The position numbers and the translations under genes are program-made. A DNA stretch of 60,570 nucleotides from JBFHFS01 sp041583495 (GTDB lineage: Bacteria; Bacteroidota; Bacteroidia; Bacteroidales; Marinilabiliaceae): the NCBI GenBank assembly GCA_041583495.1, contig JBFHFS010000033.1, positions 1 through 60,570 on the forward strand. Direction: 5' to 3'. The notes beneath the pieces were generated by a model, which was not told where the DNA came from, ran no database searches, and worked only from the letters and a program-made list of their open reading frames with translations. Of this stretch, positions 26,780 to 35,447 are shown piece by piece. Numbering within the stretch: the first letter of the stretch is position 1; each line of letters begins with the position of its first letter.

Positions 26780-27754
26780 ATGAATATCTCGTCCATAAAA
26801 AAAGGTCCTATTGAAGAGGAAATGAAGCGATTTGAGCCCTATTTCAGGGATCATTTCAATTCAGGCATTCCTCTTTTAAATACGGTGACGCACTACCTTC
26901 TGCGGCGCAAAGGCAAGCAAATGCGGCCTTCCCTGGTTTTTTTATCGGCGAAACTTAACGGGGGCGTAACGGAAAGGACCTACACCGCGGCGGGCCTCAT
27001 CGAACTGCTGCATACGGCGACCCTGGTTCACGATGATGTGGTGGATGAGACTTATCAGCGGAGGGGATTTTTCTCGATCAATGCCCTCTGGCGGTCCAAG
27101 ATAGCGGTATTGGTGGGCGACTACTTTCTGGCAATTGGCCTCATTAAGTCATTGGAAAGCAATCAAACAGGGGTTCTGAAAATTGTTTCGGAGGCGGTAA
27201 AGGAGATGAGTGAAGGGGAGCTTCTTCAACTCGAAAAATCCCGAAAACTTAACATTACCGAATCCGATTATTACGAAATAATCCGAAAAAAAACAGCCAC
27301 CTTAATTGCCTCCTGTACCATGGCAGGGGCTTATTCGGCAGATGCCGATGAAGACACGATGGCCAAAATGAAAGATTTTGGAACCAACCTGGGGATGGCT
27401 TTTCAGATTAGAGATGATTTATTGGATTACGAACGATCCAACATTCTGGGAAAACCCACAGGCAACGATTTGAAGGAGAAAAAACTCACCCTTCCCCTCA
27501 TCTATGTTCTGTCCAATGTTTCCTTGAAAGAGAAAAGGCGCATCCTCAGCACCATCAAACGTCATCACAAAAACGAAAAGAAACTGGTTCCCATTATCAA
27601 CCTGGTAAAAACAAACGGGGGACTGGAATACACCCGGGAGAAAATGAACGACTACGGCAAAAAAGCCCTCGAAATACTGGATACCTTCGATGATTCTCCT
27701 TCCAAAGAAGCCTTACAGCAAATGGTTGCATTCGCTGTGGAAAGGAAAAAATAA
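26780..27754 (+). CDS. trans-polyprenyl diphosphate synthase
   Basis: A 324-residue all-helical prenyltransferase that condenses isopentenyl diphosphate onto an allylic diphosphate. Both aspartate-rich motifs are present: LVHDDVVDE (first, DDxxD) and IRDDLLDY (second, DDxxD). GKQMRPSLVFLSA near residue 45 is the conserved substrate-binding KxxRP segment. Chain length is set by small residues before the first motif (LIELLHTATL), which suggests a long-chain product such as the side chain of menaquinone, as in IspB/HepT-like enzymes. It stands alone and converges on larC. Confidence 0.92.
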   Translation: MNISSIKKGPIEEEMKRFEPYFRDHFNSGIPLLNTVTHYLLRRKGKQMRPSLVFLSAKLNGGVTERTYTAAGLIELLHTATLVHDDVVDETYQRRGFFSINALWRSKIAVLVGDYFLAIGLIKSLESNQTGVLKIVSEAVKEMSEGELLQLEKSRKLNITESDYYEIIRKKTATLIASCTMAGAYSADADEDTMAKMKDFGTNLGMAFQIRDDLLDYERSNILGKPTGNDLKEKKLTLPLIYVLSNVSLKEKRRILSTIKRHHKNEKKLVPIINLVKTNGGLEYTREKMNDYGKKALEILDTFDDSPSKEALQQMVAFAVERKK

Positions 27755-27797
27755 CCTTTATTTCTCCTTTACCAACGCCACGCCCCTCTCCATTCAG

Positions 27798-28598
27798 TTA
27801 AACCAGAACGATCTTTAAGGGGGGGATGTCCAGATCTTTTGTTCCACGTGAAAACCCGGTAGCCACCACATCACCTTTGGGCAATTCCTCAATTTCCAGT
27901 GCCGATAAAGCCGAGATAACGGCTGCCCCGGTGGGTGTGAACAACTCAACATCAAGAGGTCCGGCCTTTACCGGAATCCCATTGGCTTCGATCATTACCC
28001 GGGTAGCCGGCGCCGGTACCTGAAGGGTTCCATGTGAAAAAGTCACTGTTCCACCCCCCACACTAACCGGTGCCGTAAGACAAGCCGTGACCGGTGCGCC
28101 CAACTCCTGCAGCCCCATAACGGCCCCCATCACATCAATGAGGATGTCCTGAGCTTCGTGTAACCAGGCCTCAGGGGCCTCATGGGCTTCATGGCTATGG
28201 TGATGATGCCCTTCCCCACCATGTGCAGGATGGTGGTGATGGGTCTCCATTTCAAAATCGAAGGTTTGATGAGCGATCTTCTCCGCTTTAATTAAACTCC
28301 GAAGCATCATTACCCCAAAAGCGCGATACTGTTCTTGTATATGATAGTCGCTAAAGAGATGATCGAGCAGATGCAGTGCCCTGGACGAGGATAAATGCCC
28401 ATGGTGATGCTCCACCTCTATCAACAGCCGGCTGCTGTTATCCCTGGTTATTACATGTTTAACAGAGGCCTCCCCCAACATTTTTGCGGCGCCTGTCATG
28501 GCACCAGTCACCCGTTCCGCATTGGCTCCCGCATCGATTAATGCAGCGGCAAACATGTCGCCGGCCATCCCTCCACGAGGGTCAATATAAAGTTTCAT
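27798..28598 (-). CDS. larC: LarC-type nickel insertion protein, short form
   Basis: A 266-residue protein homologous to the N-terminal part (LarC1) of the nickel insertase that completes the nickel-pincer nucleotide cofactor. It begins with the family signature YIDPRGGMAGDMFAAAL and contains a histidine-rich stretch at about residues 120-150, probably for nickel binding. It ends shortly after FTPTGAAV and GFSRGTKDLDIPP, where longer family members continue into a CTP-binding C-terminal domain. I looked for a continuation by frameshift at the C6 run close to the stop; the alternative frames end within 17 codons. So this LarC is naturally short or has lost its C-terminal domain. Its stop faces that of the polyprenyl synthetase 43 bp away. 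Confidence 0.85.
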   Translation of the reverse strand: MKLYIDPRGGMAGDMFAAALIDAGANAERVTGAMTGAAKMLGEASVKHVITRDNSSRLLIEVEHHHGHLSSSRALHLLDHLFSDYHIQEQYRAFGVMMLRSLIKAEKIAHQTFDFEMETHHHHPAHGGEGHHHHSHEAHEAPEAWLHEAQDILIDVMGAVMGLQELGAPVTACLTAPVSVGGGTVTFSHGTLQVPAPATRVMIEANGIPVKAGPLDVELFTPTGAAVISALSALEIEELPKGDVVATGFSRGTKDLDIPPLKIVLV

Positions 28599-28698
28599 AA
28601 GCCATTAATTAACCAGTATCATGTTAACACTATTCACACAAAAAGAGTCTAATCCGTCAAAAAGACTATCGGGATTAGGCCTCCCCATAGCCCCCTTC

Positions 28699-29451
28699 TT
28701 AAGGTTTTATAGATTGAGAACTCCCTTTGGCAATCAACCCCGAGACCACGGCTGCCCGGATGCCTCCATCGATATTGACAACGGCCAGATTAGGCGCACA
28801 GGAAGCCAACATGGAGGTAAGAGCCGCCTCTTTGGCCCGGAACCCATAGCCCACCGATGTGGGCACCCCGATAACCGGCAAAGGCACCAGGGAAGCGACA
28901 AAAGGGGCCAGTGCCCCTTCCATCCCGGCGATAACAACCACCGCCGACACTTTTTTCTCTATTCCGGCCATCACCGCATCCAACACTCTTGTGGGATGGG
29001 CAATGCCCCGGTCTTCGTAGACCACCGGAGTAACGCCCAGTGCCTCGAGGGCCAAGGCACACTCCTGGGTGACCGCATGATCGGCGGCCCCCGCACTGAT
29101 CACCAGTACATGCCCCTGTGGCTGTGGCAGGTCACCAATAGCCACCAGTAAAGGGGTATTCCTGACCTCATAATCGGCCGCAAACTGCCCAATGATGGCA
29201 TCATTATGGGGACTTCGGGAAATCAATACCCGCCCATGCTTCTGCAACATAACACCTGCTATCTCCAACGATTGTTGCACGTTTTTATACTCCCCGTAGA
29301 TGATCTCGGGAATATTGTTGCGCACCCCACGGTTTACATCGGCGATATAGTTGCGTGCGGTCTCCATCCAATCCAGTGAGAAGTGGCGCCGGGCATCATC
29401 CCGGGAGATCTCTCCACCGGCTATCTTATCAAAAAGCTCATCAAAAGTCAT
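28699..29451 (-). CDS. larB: nickel pincer cofactor biosynthesis protein LarB
   Basis: A 250-residue protein that carboxylates and hydrolyses nicotinic acid adenine dinucleotide to give pyridinium-3,5-biscarboxylate mononucleotide, the first step of nickel-pincer nucleotide synthesis. The C-terminal two thirds resemble the PurE/AIR carboxylase fold, with VIAGMEGALAPFVASLVPLPVIGVPTS at its centre and the family's closing GYGFRAKEAALTSMLASCAPNLAVVNID. The gene overlaps larE by 4 bp (ATGA), showing translational coupling. A gap of 100 bp containing a weak inverted repeat separates it from larC. Confidence 0.92.
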   Translation of the reverse strand: MTFDELFDKIAGGEISRDDARRHFSLDWMETARNYIADVNRGVRNNIPEIIYGEYKNVQQSLEIAGVMLQKHGRVLISRSPHNDAIIGQFAADYEVRNTPLLVAIGDLPQPQGHVLVISAGAADHAVTQECALALEALGVTPVVYEDRGIAHPTRVLDAVMAGIEKKVSAVVVIAGMEGALAPFVASLVPLPVIGVPTSVGYGFRAKEAALTSMLASCAPNLAVVNIDGGIRAAVVSGLIAKGSSQSIKP

Positions 29452-30227
29452 AATCCCAAAAGTTTATCGTAGGCATTTTTACGGGCTCCCTCAAGATCGA
29501 GGGTAACAAATGTGGCTATTTTTTTTCCTATTTCTACCACCTTTGCCCTAAATAAGGGATCTACCAATTGCAGAAAAGTCGATTGGGTCCGGCACTCAAT
29601 ACGCAAATGATCCTCATCATCCAGGCGACAACGCACATGATCGTCGCCGGTGACGGCCATAATTTGCTGCTCCATTTCCCGGATCACTTCAATTTTTTCA
29701 TTGGAAATGGTCAGGTTGTATTTAAACCGGGTAGCCAGACAACTCTCCATCCGGGCAATGGCTTCATCCGCGCCCAGCTTCAAAGCTATTTGGCGGGTCT
29801 GATCGGCGGTGATGCCCAGGTCGGCCAGGGGAGAACGCACATTAGCCTCCCGGATAGCCTTCAGCCCGGGGCGGTAATTTCCCTGATCCGAGGAATTGGT
29901 CCCATCAAATACCGGCGCATCTTTCCGGCCCACGATGGGCCGAACAATCTGTCCCTTGCAATGGTAGCATCTGTCCACAGGATTACCGGCCACCACCCCG
30001 TCCGGGACCATCTTCATCACCTCCAACCGGTCACATCCCAAATTGGCCGCCTGTTGACGTATCTGAGCCTCCCGGGCACGGTTAAATCCATTGTCGATCC
30101 ACACGGGCATCACCTCTACCCCTGCTGCCACAGCACATCCCAGCAGGGCACTGCTATCGAAGCCCCCCGAGAAGAGCAAATAAAACCGTGGCGTTTTCTT
30201 TAAATATTCTATCAGCTGCTCTTGCAT
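29448..30227 (-). CDS. larE: ATP-dependent sacrificial sulfur transferase LarE
   Basis: A 259-residue PP-loop enzyme that activates the LarB product with ATP and donates sulfur to it. The ATP-binding loop is FSGGFDSS (residues 19-26). Cys163 in MESCLATR corresponds to the sacrificial cysteine of the Lactiplantibacillus enzyme, which becomes dehydroalanine after giving up its sulfur. A CYHC motif at 87-90 is also a family feature. It is the first gene of larE-larB-larC. LarA, lactate racemase, is not in the window, so the cofactor serves an enzyme elsewhere or an unknown client. Confidence 0.93.
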   Translation of the reverse strand: MQEQLIEYLKKTPRFYLLFSGGFDSSALLGCAVAAGVEVMPVWIDNGFNRAREAQIRQQAANLGCDRLEVMKMVPDGVVAGNPVDRCYHCKGQIVRPIVGRKDAPVFDGTNSSDQGNYRPGLKAIREANVRSPLADLGITADQTRQIALKLGADEAIARMESCLATRFKYNLTISNEKIEVIREMEQQIMAVTGDDHVRCRLDDEDHLRIECRTQSTFLQLVDPLFRAKVVEIGKKIATFVTLDLEGARKNAYDKLLGL

Positions 30228-30608
30228 CTTTTTTTCATTTGATTGTATGTACCGGAATCGCTTATGGCAACCGATTCATATTGTTTCCCGTTCCAACTTT
30301 CTGTGGGATTCACCGGGAAATCTCATCAGTCTGGTCGGCTAACTTAACTACTCCCACGCGATGGGTTCAAAGCCCTCCTCCACCCCAAAAAATGTTGAAC
30401 AGAAGGCAATTTAATAAATTTTGAGGTAACCTCACTCTTTCCCGGCCCTCCTACCTAATAACCAAATCGGTCGGATTTGGTTGTCATCCCTATTTAAACA
30501 GACTATAAATTAAAGGCTTAGAATAGCAAAACTGGCCAAATTGCTTGCATATTGAGCCCGTTATCTATATTTTCCCATTTCCTATTTATGGGTAAAAAAC
30601 AAGCTGTT
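30228..30608. promoter_or_regulatory. divergent control region between larE and the DUF362 gene
   Basis: 381 bp without a supported gene. It must carry the promoters of larE (minus strand) and the DUF362-polyferredoxin pair (plus strand). I saw no clear TAnnTTTG/TTTG pair. A stretch at 30361-30387 looks faintly like a tRNA T-arm and acceptor end but lacks the rest of a tRNA. Confidence 0.4.
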
Positions 30609-31523
30609 ATGAGGAGAAGAGAATTTATTGTAAAAAGTGCAGGCATTGGCCTTGCGGGGAGCCTTGTCCCTATGTTTGGGGGACTAAATGCAGTGGGTGT
30701 TACAGCCCCGGAGGGCGAATACGACCTGGCAGCCGTGCGAGGGGGAGAAGCCCCCGAGATGTTCGACAAGGCCATTGAAGCTTTAGGCGGAATGAAACGG
30801 TTTGTGAAACCGGGCCAGAAAGTACTGATCAAACCCAATATTGGCTGGGATGCCCCTCCCGAACGGGCGGCCAACACCAACCCACAACTTATCGGCCACA
30901 TCGCAAAGAAATGCTTTGAAGAGGGGGCTTCGGAAGTGATGATTTTCGATCACACTTGCGACCAATGGGAACGCTGCTATCGCAACAGTGAAATAGAACG
31001 GTATGCCAAGGAGGCCGGAGCCAATCTTGGTCCCGGAAACAACGAATCCTTCTATAAGGAGGTGGCCATTCCGGGAGGAAAACGGCTCAAATCGACCAAG
31101 ATCCATCAAATGGTACTGGATGCCGACGTCTTCATCAATGTGCCCGTTTTAAAACACCACAGCTCTACCAAGGTTTCGCTGGCCATGAAAAACCTGATGG
31201 GAGTGGTTTGGGATCGGGGATACTATCACGGAAACGACCTCAGCCAGTGTATTGCGGATTTCCTTACCTACCGCAAACCCGACCTCAACATTATAGACGG
31301 TTACAAGATGATGACCCGCAACGGTCCCCGTGGGGTATCCACATCGGATGTGGCCGACCTAAAGGCCCTGATTGCCGGAAGGGATATCGTGGCAGTGGAT
31401 GCGGCCGCCACCCTGATGTTTGGTGACAAGCCCGAAGCCATCAATCACATTAAGATCGCTCACGAAATGGGCCTTGGCAACATGCAATTGGATCAATTAT
31501 CGATCAGCAGAATAAAAATATAA
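30609..31523 (+). CDS. Tat-exported DUF362 protein
   Basis: A 304-residue DUF362 (PF04015) protein of unknown biochemical function. The N-terminus MRRREFIVKSAGIGLAGSLVP is a twin-arginine signal, which fixes the start at 30609 over an ATG 21 bp upstream and a TTG further up. The conserved family core is visible: VLIKPNIGWDAPP near residue 75, the acidic IFDHTCDQ near 110, and VPVLKHHSSTKVSLAMKNLMGV near 180. Tat export implies that it folds, perhaps with a cofactor, before crossing the membrane. It is 13 bp upstream of the polyferredoxin gene, and the two very probably form a complex or pathway. It is divergent from the nickel-pincer cofactor genes. Confidence 0.88.
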   Translation: MRRREFIVKSAGIGLAGSLVPMFGGLNAVGVTAPEGEYDLAAVRGGEAPEMFDKAIEALGGMKRFVKPGQKVLIKPNIGWDAPPERAANTNPQLIGHIAKKCFEEGASEVMIFDHTCDQWERCYRNSEIERYAKEAGANLGPGNNESFYKEVAIPGGKRLKSTKIHQMVLDADVFINVPVLKHHSSTKVSLAMKNLMGVVWDRGYYHGNDLSQCIADFLTYRKPDLNIIDGYKMMTRNGPRGVSTSDVADLKALIAGRDIVAVDAAATLMFGDKPEAINHIKIAHEMGLGNMQLDQLSISRIKI

Positions 31524-31536
31524 CCTAAACCGCGCC

Positions 31537-33126
31537 ATGCCGTTCTATAACAATCTGAGGAAAAGCCGCATTGCCCTGGCATCAGTGGTGGTGCTCCTCA
31601 CCCTGGCCCTGTTTGTGGATCTCTACGAATGGATTCCCACAGCCACTTTCGACACCCTGCTGTACCTTCAGTTTGTGCCCTCGGTTCTCCGTTTTTTTAC
31701 CACCTTCACCCTGGTGGCCGCGGGGGGCTTTATTGTGGTACTGCTGTTAACGCTTCTCACCGGAAGGCTCTACTGTTCTACGCTTTGTCCGCTGGGAATC
31801 TTTCAGGACCTGGTAAATCGGGTGGCCCGGTGGCGCTCAAACAAACGCCGGTTTTTTAAATTTAAAAAGAGCCTGCCGGTTTGGCGATATACCTTCCTAA
31901 CCACCATGGTTCTGGCACTGCTGATGGGCGCTGGCTGGCTGGTATCCTGGTTGGATCCGTACAGCCTGGCGGGCCGCTTTTTTTCCTATCTGCTCAAACC
32001 AGCGGTCATCGGAATTAATAATGTAAGTGCCCAACTGCTCAATAAGATGGATTGGTACGGCCTGCAATATCAAAACCTGCTCATGCCTTCGTTGCTGCCA
32101 GTTCTGATTACCATTGTAGTGATGGGCGCTATCGGGTACTTTGCCTGGAAACGTGGCCGCCTTTTCTGCAATACCATCTGCCCGGTAGGAACCCTTTTGG
32201 GCCTCTTTTCCAGATTCTCCCTGTTAAAGATCCGGTTCAACCCCGAAACCTGCACCCGCTGTGGCAAGTGCGCCGGGGTTTGCAAAAGCGAATGTATCGA
32301 TATAAAAAATTACAGCGTTGATTCCTCCCGCTGCGTTACCTGCTTTAATTGTCTGTCCATCTGTCCGGAATCGGCACTTTCGATGACCGCATCAAAATCA
32401 CGCTCACTCAAAATGAAGCCCACCGCAAAAAAGCCCCAGGTTAGCGACAACAACCGTCGCCAGTTTCTCTTTACTTCACTGGCCTTGCTGGCAGGAAGCA
32501 AACTGATGGCCAGCCCCAAAACCAAGACTACTTCAAATGGGAAAGAGCTCTTGATCAACAACAAAGAACATCCCGTTTGCCCCCCCGGTTCGGGGAGTCT
32601 GGAACGGTTTAACAATATTTGTACGGCCTGTTCTCTCTGTATCGCGGCCTGTCCAACACATGTGCTCCAACCTGCCCTCACCCAATACGGGCTGTCAGGG
32701 TTCATGCAGCCACACATGGACTATCTCACCAGCTTCTGCAACTTCGATTGCAACAAATGCGGGCAGGTATGCCCTACAGGAGCTATTTTGCCGCTAACCA
32801 CAGAAGAGAAACATGTCACCCAAATGGGAAAGGCAGTCTTTGTGAGACAAAACTGCGTGGTTTTTACCGATGAAACAGACTGTGGAGCCTGCTCGGAACA
32901 CTGCCCCACCAAGGCTGTGCACATGGTGCCTTATAAAGACGGTCTGGTGATTCCAGAGGTGGATCAGGACATCTGCATTGGTTGTGGAGCCTGCGAACAT
33001 CCATGCCCGGTTGAAGCCCCCTATAAAGCCATCTTTGTGAATGGAAACCCCGTCCAACAAATAGCGAAAACACCCGAAAAAGGCGAAAAACAGATTATCG
33101 ACGATACCGAAGATTTCCCGTTTTAA
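31537..33126 (+). CDS. polyferredoxin, fusion of NapH-like and NapG-like parts
   Basis: A 529-residue Fe-S protein. The N-terminal half has about four membrane helices and the two NapH/NosR-type loops LYCSTLCPLG (from Cys80) and LFCNTICPVG (from Cys211), then two [4Fe-4S] ferredoxin motifs beginning at Cys239. Near residue 307 an internal NNRRQFLFTSLALLAG segment resembles a Tat signal, and after it come four more cluster motifs (CTACSLC, CNFDCNKCGQVC, CGACSEHC, CIGCGACEHPC), as in NapG/MauM. It likely passes electrons from the quinone pool or cytosol to a periplasmic partner, for which the adjacent DUF362 protein is the best candidate. No nitrate reductase genes are present. Confidence 0.88.
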   Translation: MPFYNNLRKSRIALASVVVLLTLALFVDLYEWIPTATFDTLLYLQFVPSVLRFFTTFTLVAAGGFIVVLLLTLLTGRLYCSTLCPLGIFQDLVNRVARWRSNKRRFFKFKKSLPVWRYTFLTTMVLALLMGAGWLVSWLDPYSLAGRFFSYLLKPAVIGINNVSAQLLNKMDWYGLQYQNLLMPSLLPVLITIVVMGAIGYFAWKRGRLFCNTICPVGTLLGLFSRFSLLKIRFNPETCTRCGKCAGVCKSECIDIKNYSVDSSRCVTCFNCLSICPESALSMTASKSRSLKMKPTAKKPQVSDNNRRQFLFTSLALLAGSKLMASPKTKTTSNGKELLINNKEHPVCPPGSGSLERFNNICTACSLCIAACPTHVLQPALTQYGLSGFMQPHMDYLTSFCNFDCNKCGQVCPTGAILPLTTEEKHVTQMGKAVFVRQNCVVFTDETDCGACSEHCPTKAVHMVPYKDGLVIPEVDQDICIGCGACEHPCPVEAPYKAIFVNGNPVQQIAKTPEKGEKQIIDDTEDFPF

Positions 33127-33224
33127 ACAAGCTGCGCCTCCAACCCACTTGAGTCATTCCTATCTGAGTGTTGAGTATTGAGGAAGCGCTTATATTTAAA
33201 CCAACCGAATCCTTCCACAGAACC

Positions 33225-33267
33225 ACAATGCCACCCCTGCCTATTTCATAAGCTGGGGTGGCATTGT
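33225..33267. terminator. hairpin between convergent polyferredoxin and deoC genes
   Basis: A perfect 13-bp stem (ACAATGCCACCCC with GGGGTGGCATTGT) and a 17-nt loop between two converging genes. Neither strand has a long T run, so termination efficiency is uncertain. Confidence 0.7.
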
Positions 33268-33322
33268 TTCACGGCGAACAATATTGTATATAATAAATGA
33301 TGGCAGGGTTGCAGCCTTCCTC

Positions 33323-34186
33323 CTAAAAATGCTTAACCGCTTCCACGGTATCTAAGATATCTGTTAAAAGGTTATTGGCCAGCCGACTGGCACCAATTCG
33401 AAACCGCTGTGGTGTAATCCATTCATCCCCAAGAAGTTCTTTTACAATTTGATAATAAACCAGAGCTTCAGAAGAGGTGACGATGCCGCCTGCAGCCTTA
33501 ATCCCCACCTTTCGGTTCCTGATTCGTTGAAACGCCCCAATGGCCTGAGCCATGACCCATACCGCCTCGGGAGTAGCGGCCGGGGACAATTTTCCGGTAG
33601 AGGTTTTGATAAAATCGGCCCCACCTTCCATGGCCAGCAAACTGGCCTTCCATATATTTTCGTCGGTTTTCAGCACACCGGTCTCCAGAATAACCTTCAG
33701 AGAATGGCTGCCCATCACCGCTTTTATAGCTTTTATCTCCTCCAAAACAAACTCGTGATTTCCCTCCAGAAATTCGCCTGCAGAGATCACGATATCGATC
33801 TCGTTTGCCCCCATTTCCAGGGCTTTTCGGGTTTCACGAACCTTCAGATCGAGAAAGGTTTGAGAAGACGGAAAACCAGCCGACACCACCGCCCTTTTAA
33901 CGGGTAAATCTCTTAAGCGGGCTTTAAGTACAGAAGCGAACACGGGATAAACACAAACCGCGGCAACATTGGGAATTCCGGGAAAGGCCGCAGGAAAAGC
34001 AGCCACCTTATTGCAAAAGGTCTCCACCACCACCGTACTATCGGTGGTGTTCAGGGTGGTTAAATCGATAAAGGAAAATAGCTGCTTCAGAGCTTCTTCC
34101 TTACCCTCCGAAGGATCCCAAACAGGGGTCTGATAGGGTTTTAATAGGTTAAACTCGTTTTCGAATTCTTCAAAAAACTGTTCCAT
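33323..34186 (-). CDS. deoC: deoxyribose-phosphate aldolase
   Basis: A 287-residue class I aldolase that splits 2-deoxyribose 5-phosphate into acetaldehyde and glyceraldehyde 3-phosphate in deoxynucleoside breakdown. The Schiff-base lysine lies in GADFIKTSTGK; other family signatures are ANEIDIVISAGEF and VGIKAAGGI, which holds the second active-site lysine. It is a little longer than the E. coli enzyme, with an N-terminal extension typical of the eukaryote-like group. It follows the MazG-like gene with a 2-bp gap and belongs to a dtd-mazG-deoC group. Confidence 0.95.
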   Translation of the reverse strand: MEQFFEEFENEFNLLKPYQTPVWDPSEGKEEALKQLFSFIDLTTLNTTDSTVVVETFCNKVAAFPAAFPGIPNVAAVCVYPVFASVLKARLRDLPVKRAVVSAGFPSSQTFLDLKVRETRKALEMGANEIDIVISAGEFLEGNHEFVLEEIKAIKAVMGSHSLKVILETGVLKTDENIWKASLLAMEGGADFIKTSTGKLSPAATPEAVWVMAQAIGAFQRIRNRKVGIKAAGGIVTSSEALVYYQIVKELLGDEWITPQRFRIGASRLANNLLTDILDTVEAVKHF

Positions 34187-34188
34187 GA

Positions 34189-34521
34189 TTATGTTTCTTT
34201 CAGTTTGGGATTGTCTTTATGTCGTTGCCCATCGCGGGCGCTCTTTTTCTCCATCGATCGTTTCAGCTCCCGGGTGAGATCCACGCCGGTTTGATTGGCC
34301 AGGCAAATAAGCACCCAGAGTACATCGGCCATCTCCTCACCCAGATCAAGGTTTTCTTCGGTTTTTTTGAACGATTGGTCCCCATATTGCCGGGCAATAA
34401 TACGTGCCAATTCACCCACCTCTTCGGTGAGCAACACCATATTGGTTAACTCACTAAAATACCGGACCCCATATTGTTTGATCCAGGCATCTACCTTCTG
34501 TTGCGCTTCCTCCAGGGTCAT
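34189..34521 (-). CDS. MazG-like nucleotide pyrophosphohydrolase
   Basis: A 110-residue all-alpha NTP pyrophosphatase. The metal-binding signatures are LLTEEVGELAR (EExxE) and LGEEMADVLWVLICLA (ExxD). Such small MazG proteins hydrolyse non-canonical nucleoside triphosphates to monophosphates as housecleaning enzymes; the substrate here is unknown. It lies between dtd and deoC on one strand, a layout that suggests a common transcript. Confidence 0.9.
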   Translation of the reverse strand: MTLEEAQQKVDAWIKQYGVRYFSELTNMVLLTEEVGELARIIARQYGDQSFKKTEENLDLGEEMADVLWVLICLANQTGVDLTRELKRSMEKKSARDGQRHKDNPKLKET

Positions 34522-34642
34522 CGCTGTAATGGATTTAAATTAAAAACTTCCCGGTAGAGTCTCCGGGCAAAACAGGCCCCTAACGCACGCCTCTATCCAA
34601 TGGGCTTAAACAATCGCCCAAAAACGCCATTAGAAGGGCATT

Positions 34643-35095
34643 CTACCGCCTGTTTCTGGAATCGATGATAAAGGTCACCGGCCCATCGTTGATCAATTCT
34701 ACAGCCATATCGGCGCCAAATTCACCGGTAGCCAACGGCCTACCCAAAAGTAGGCCAAATAAACGAATAAACGACCGATATAAAGGAATCGCGACCTCCG
34801 GTCTGGCAGCATCCACATAGGATGGCCTATTCCCTTTTTTTACCCTTGCATGCAAGGTAAACTGACTAACCACCAGGGCTTCTCCCTGAATATCCACCAG
34901 AGACCGGTTCATCACACCGGCCTGATCATCAAAAATTCTAAGATTGACGATTTTATTAACCAGCCACTCTACATCCTCTTCCCCATCGGCCTCTTCAATT
35001 CCCAGCAACACCACCATACCCTTGTCGATGGATCGTCGATCTGAATTTTCGATAGTGACGGCGGCTTGCCGCACACGTTGTATTACAACTTTCAT
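34643..35095 (-). CDS. dtd: D-aminoacyl-tRNA deacylase
   Basis: A 150-residue DTD enzyme that removes D-amino acids, and glycine from mischarged tRNA-Ala, by hydrolysing the ester link. Both active-site signatures are present: VVSQFTLHA (SQFT) and INDGPVTFIIDS near the C-terminus (NxGPVT). The frame continues 17 codons upstream, but MKVVIQRVRQA is the usual start for this family, so 35095 is chosen. It is first in the dtd-mazG-deoC order. Confidence 0.95.
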   Translation of the reverse strand: MKVVIQRVRQAAVTIENSDRRSIDKGMVVLLGIEEADGEEDVEWLVNKIVNLRIFDDQAGVMNRSLVDIQGEALVVSQFTLHARVKKGNRPSYVDAARPEVAIPLYRSFIRLFGLLLGRPLATGEFGADMAVELINDGPVTFIIDSRNRR

Positions 35096-35447
35096 TTCGA
35101 AATGTCTAAAATTTCCGGATTGAAGCAGGATGGCCGTCAACCCCAAAAAAAAGAATTAGTTTTGTATGAAGGCTAAAAATGGGAAATCTTTTGTCAAAAA
35201 AAAAGGGACCACTCTCCCTTAACAAAATAATTTCTCCGTTGCAGATTGCATCGACGCGGACAAAAAAGAGCCTCATTGAACAATTTTGATCCGTTTTTGT
35301 CTAAAAGAGGTCTTTTCTATTTTAATGAGAACTATCGTTTATTAATGTTTTATATCCCTGTTTTTTTGTCGTTTATAACAGTTTACTTAAAGTTTAAATA
35401 GAATGTTTAACGCCCTCAGAATCGTTTAATTTTTTCAACACTGCCCT
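35096..35447. promoter_or_regulatory. divergent spacer between dtd and lplA
   Basis: 352 bp of AT-rich sequence, with no gene. It must hold promoters for both flanking genes. A TAGTTTTG element at 35157-35164 matches the -7 consensus on the plus strand but is nearly 290 bp from lplA, so it is not assigned. Confidence 0.35.

Noticed and set aside
27755..27830. Programmed frameshift extending LarC into LarC2
   Set aside because: After the C6 run one alternative frame stops at once and the other after about 17 codons, and the convergent gene leaves no room.
27840..27855. A third parS-like site in larC (TGTTCCACGTGAAAAC)
   Set aside because: Only 13 of 16 positions fit the consensus and the palindrome is broken at the outer bases. 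It is kept as a possible weak site, not annotated.
30361..30387. tRNA T-arm-like sequence (GGGTTCAAAGCCC) followed by CCACCCCA
   Set aside because: The T stem has only three pairs, and no matching acceptor strand, D-arm or anticodon arm was found upstream. At most it is a decayed fragment.
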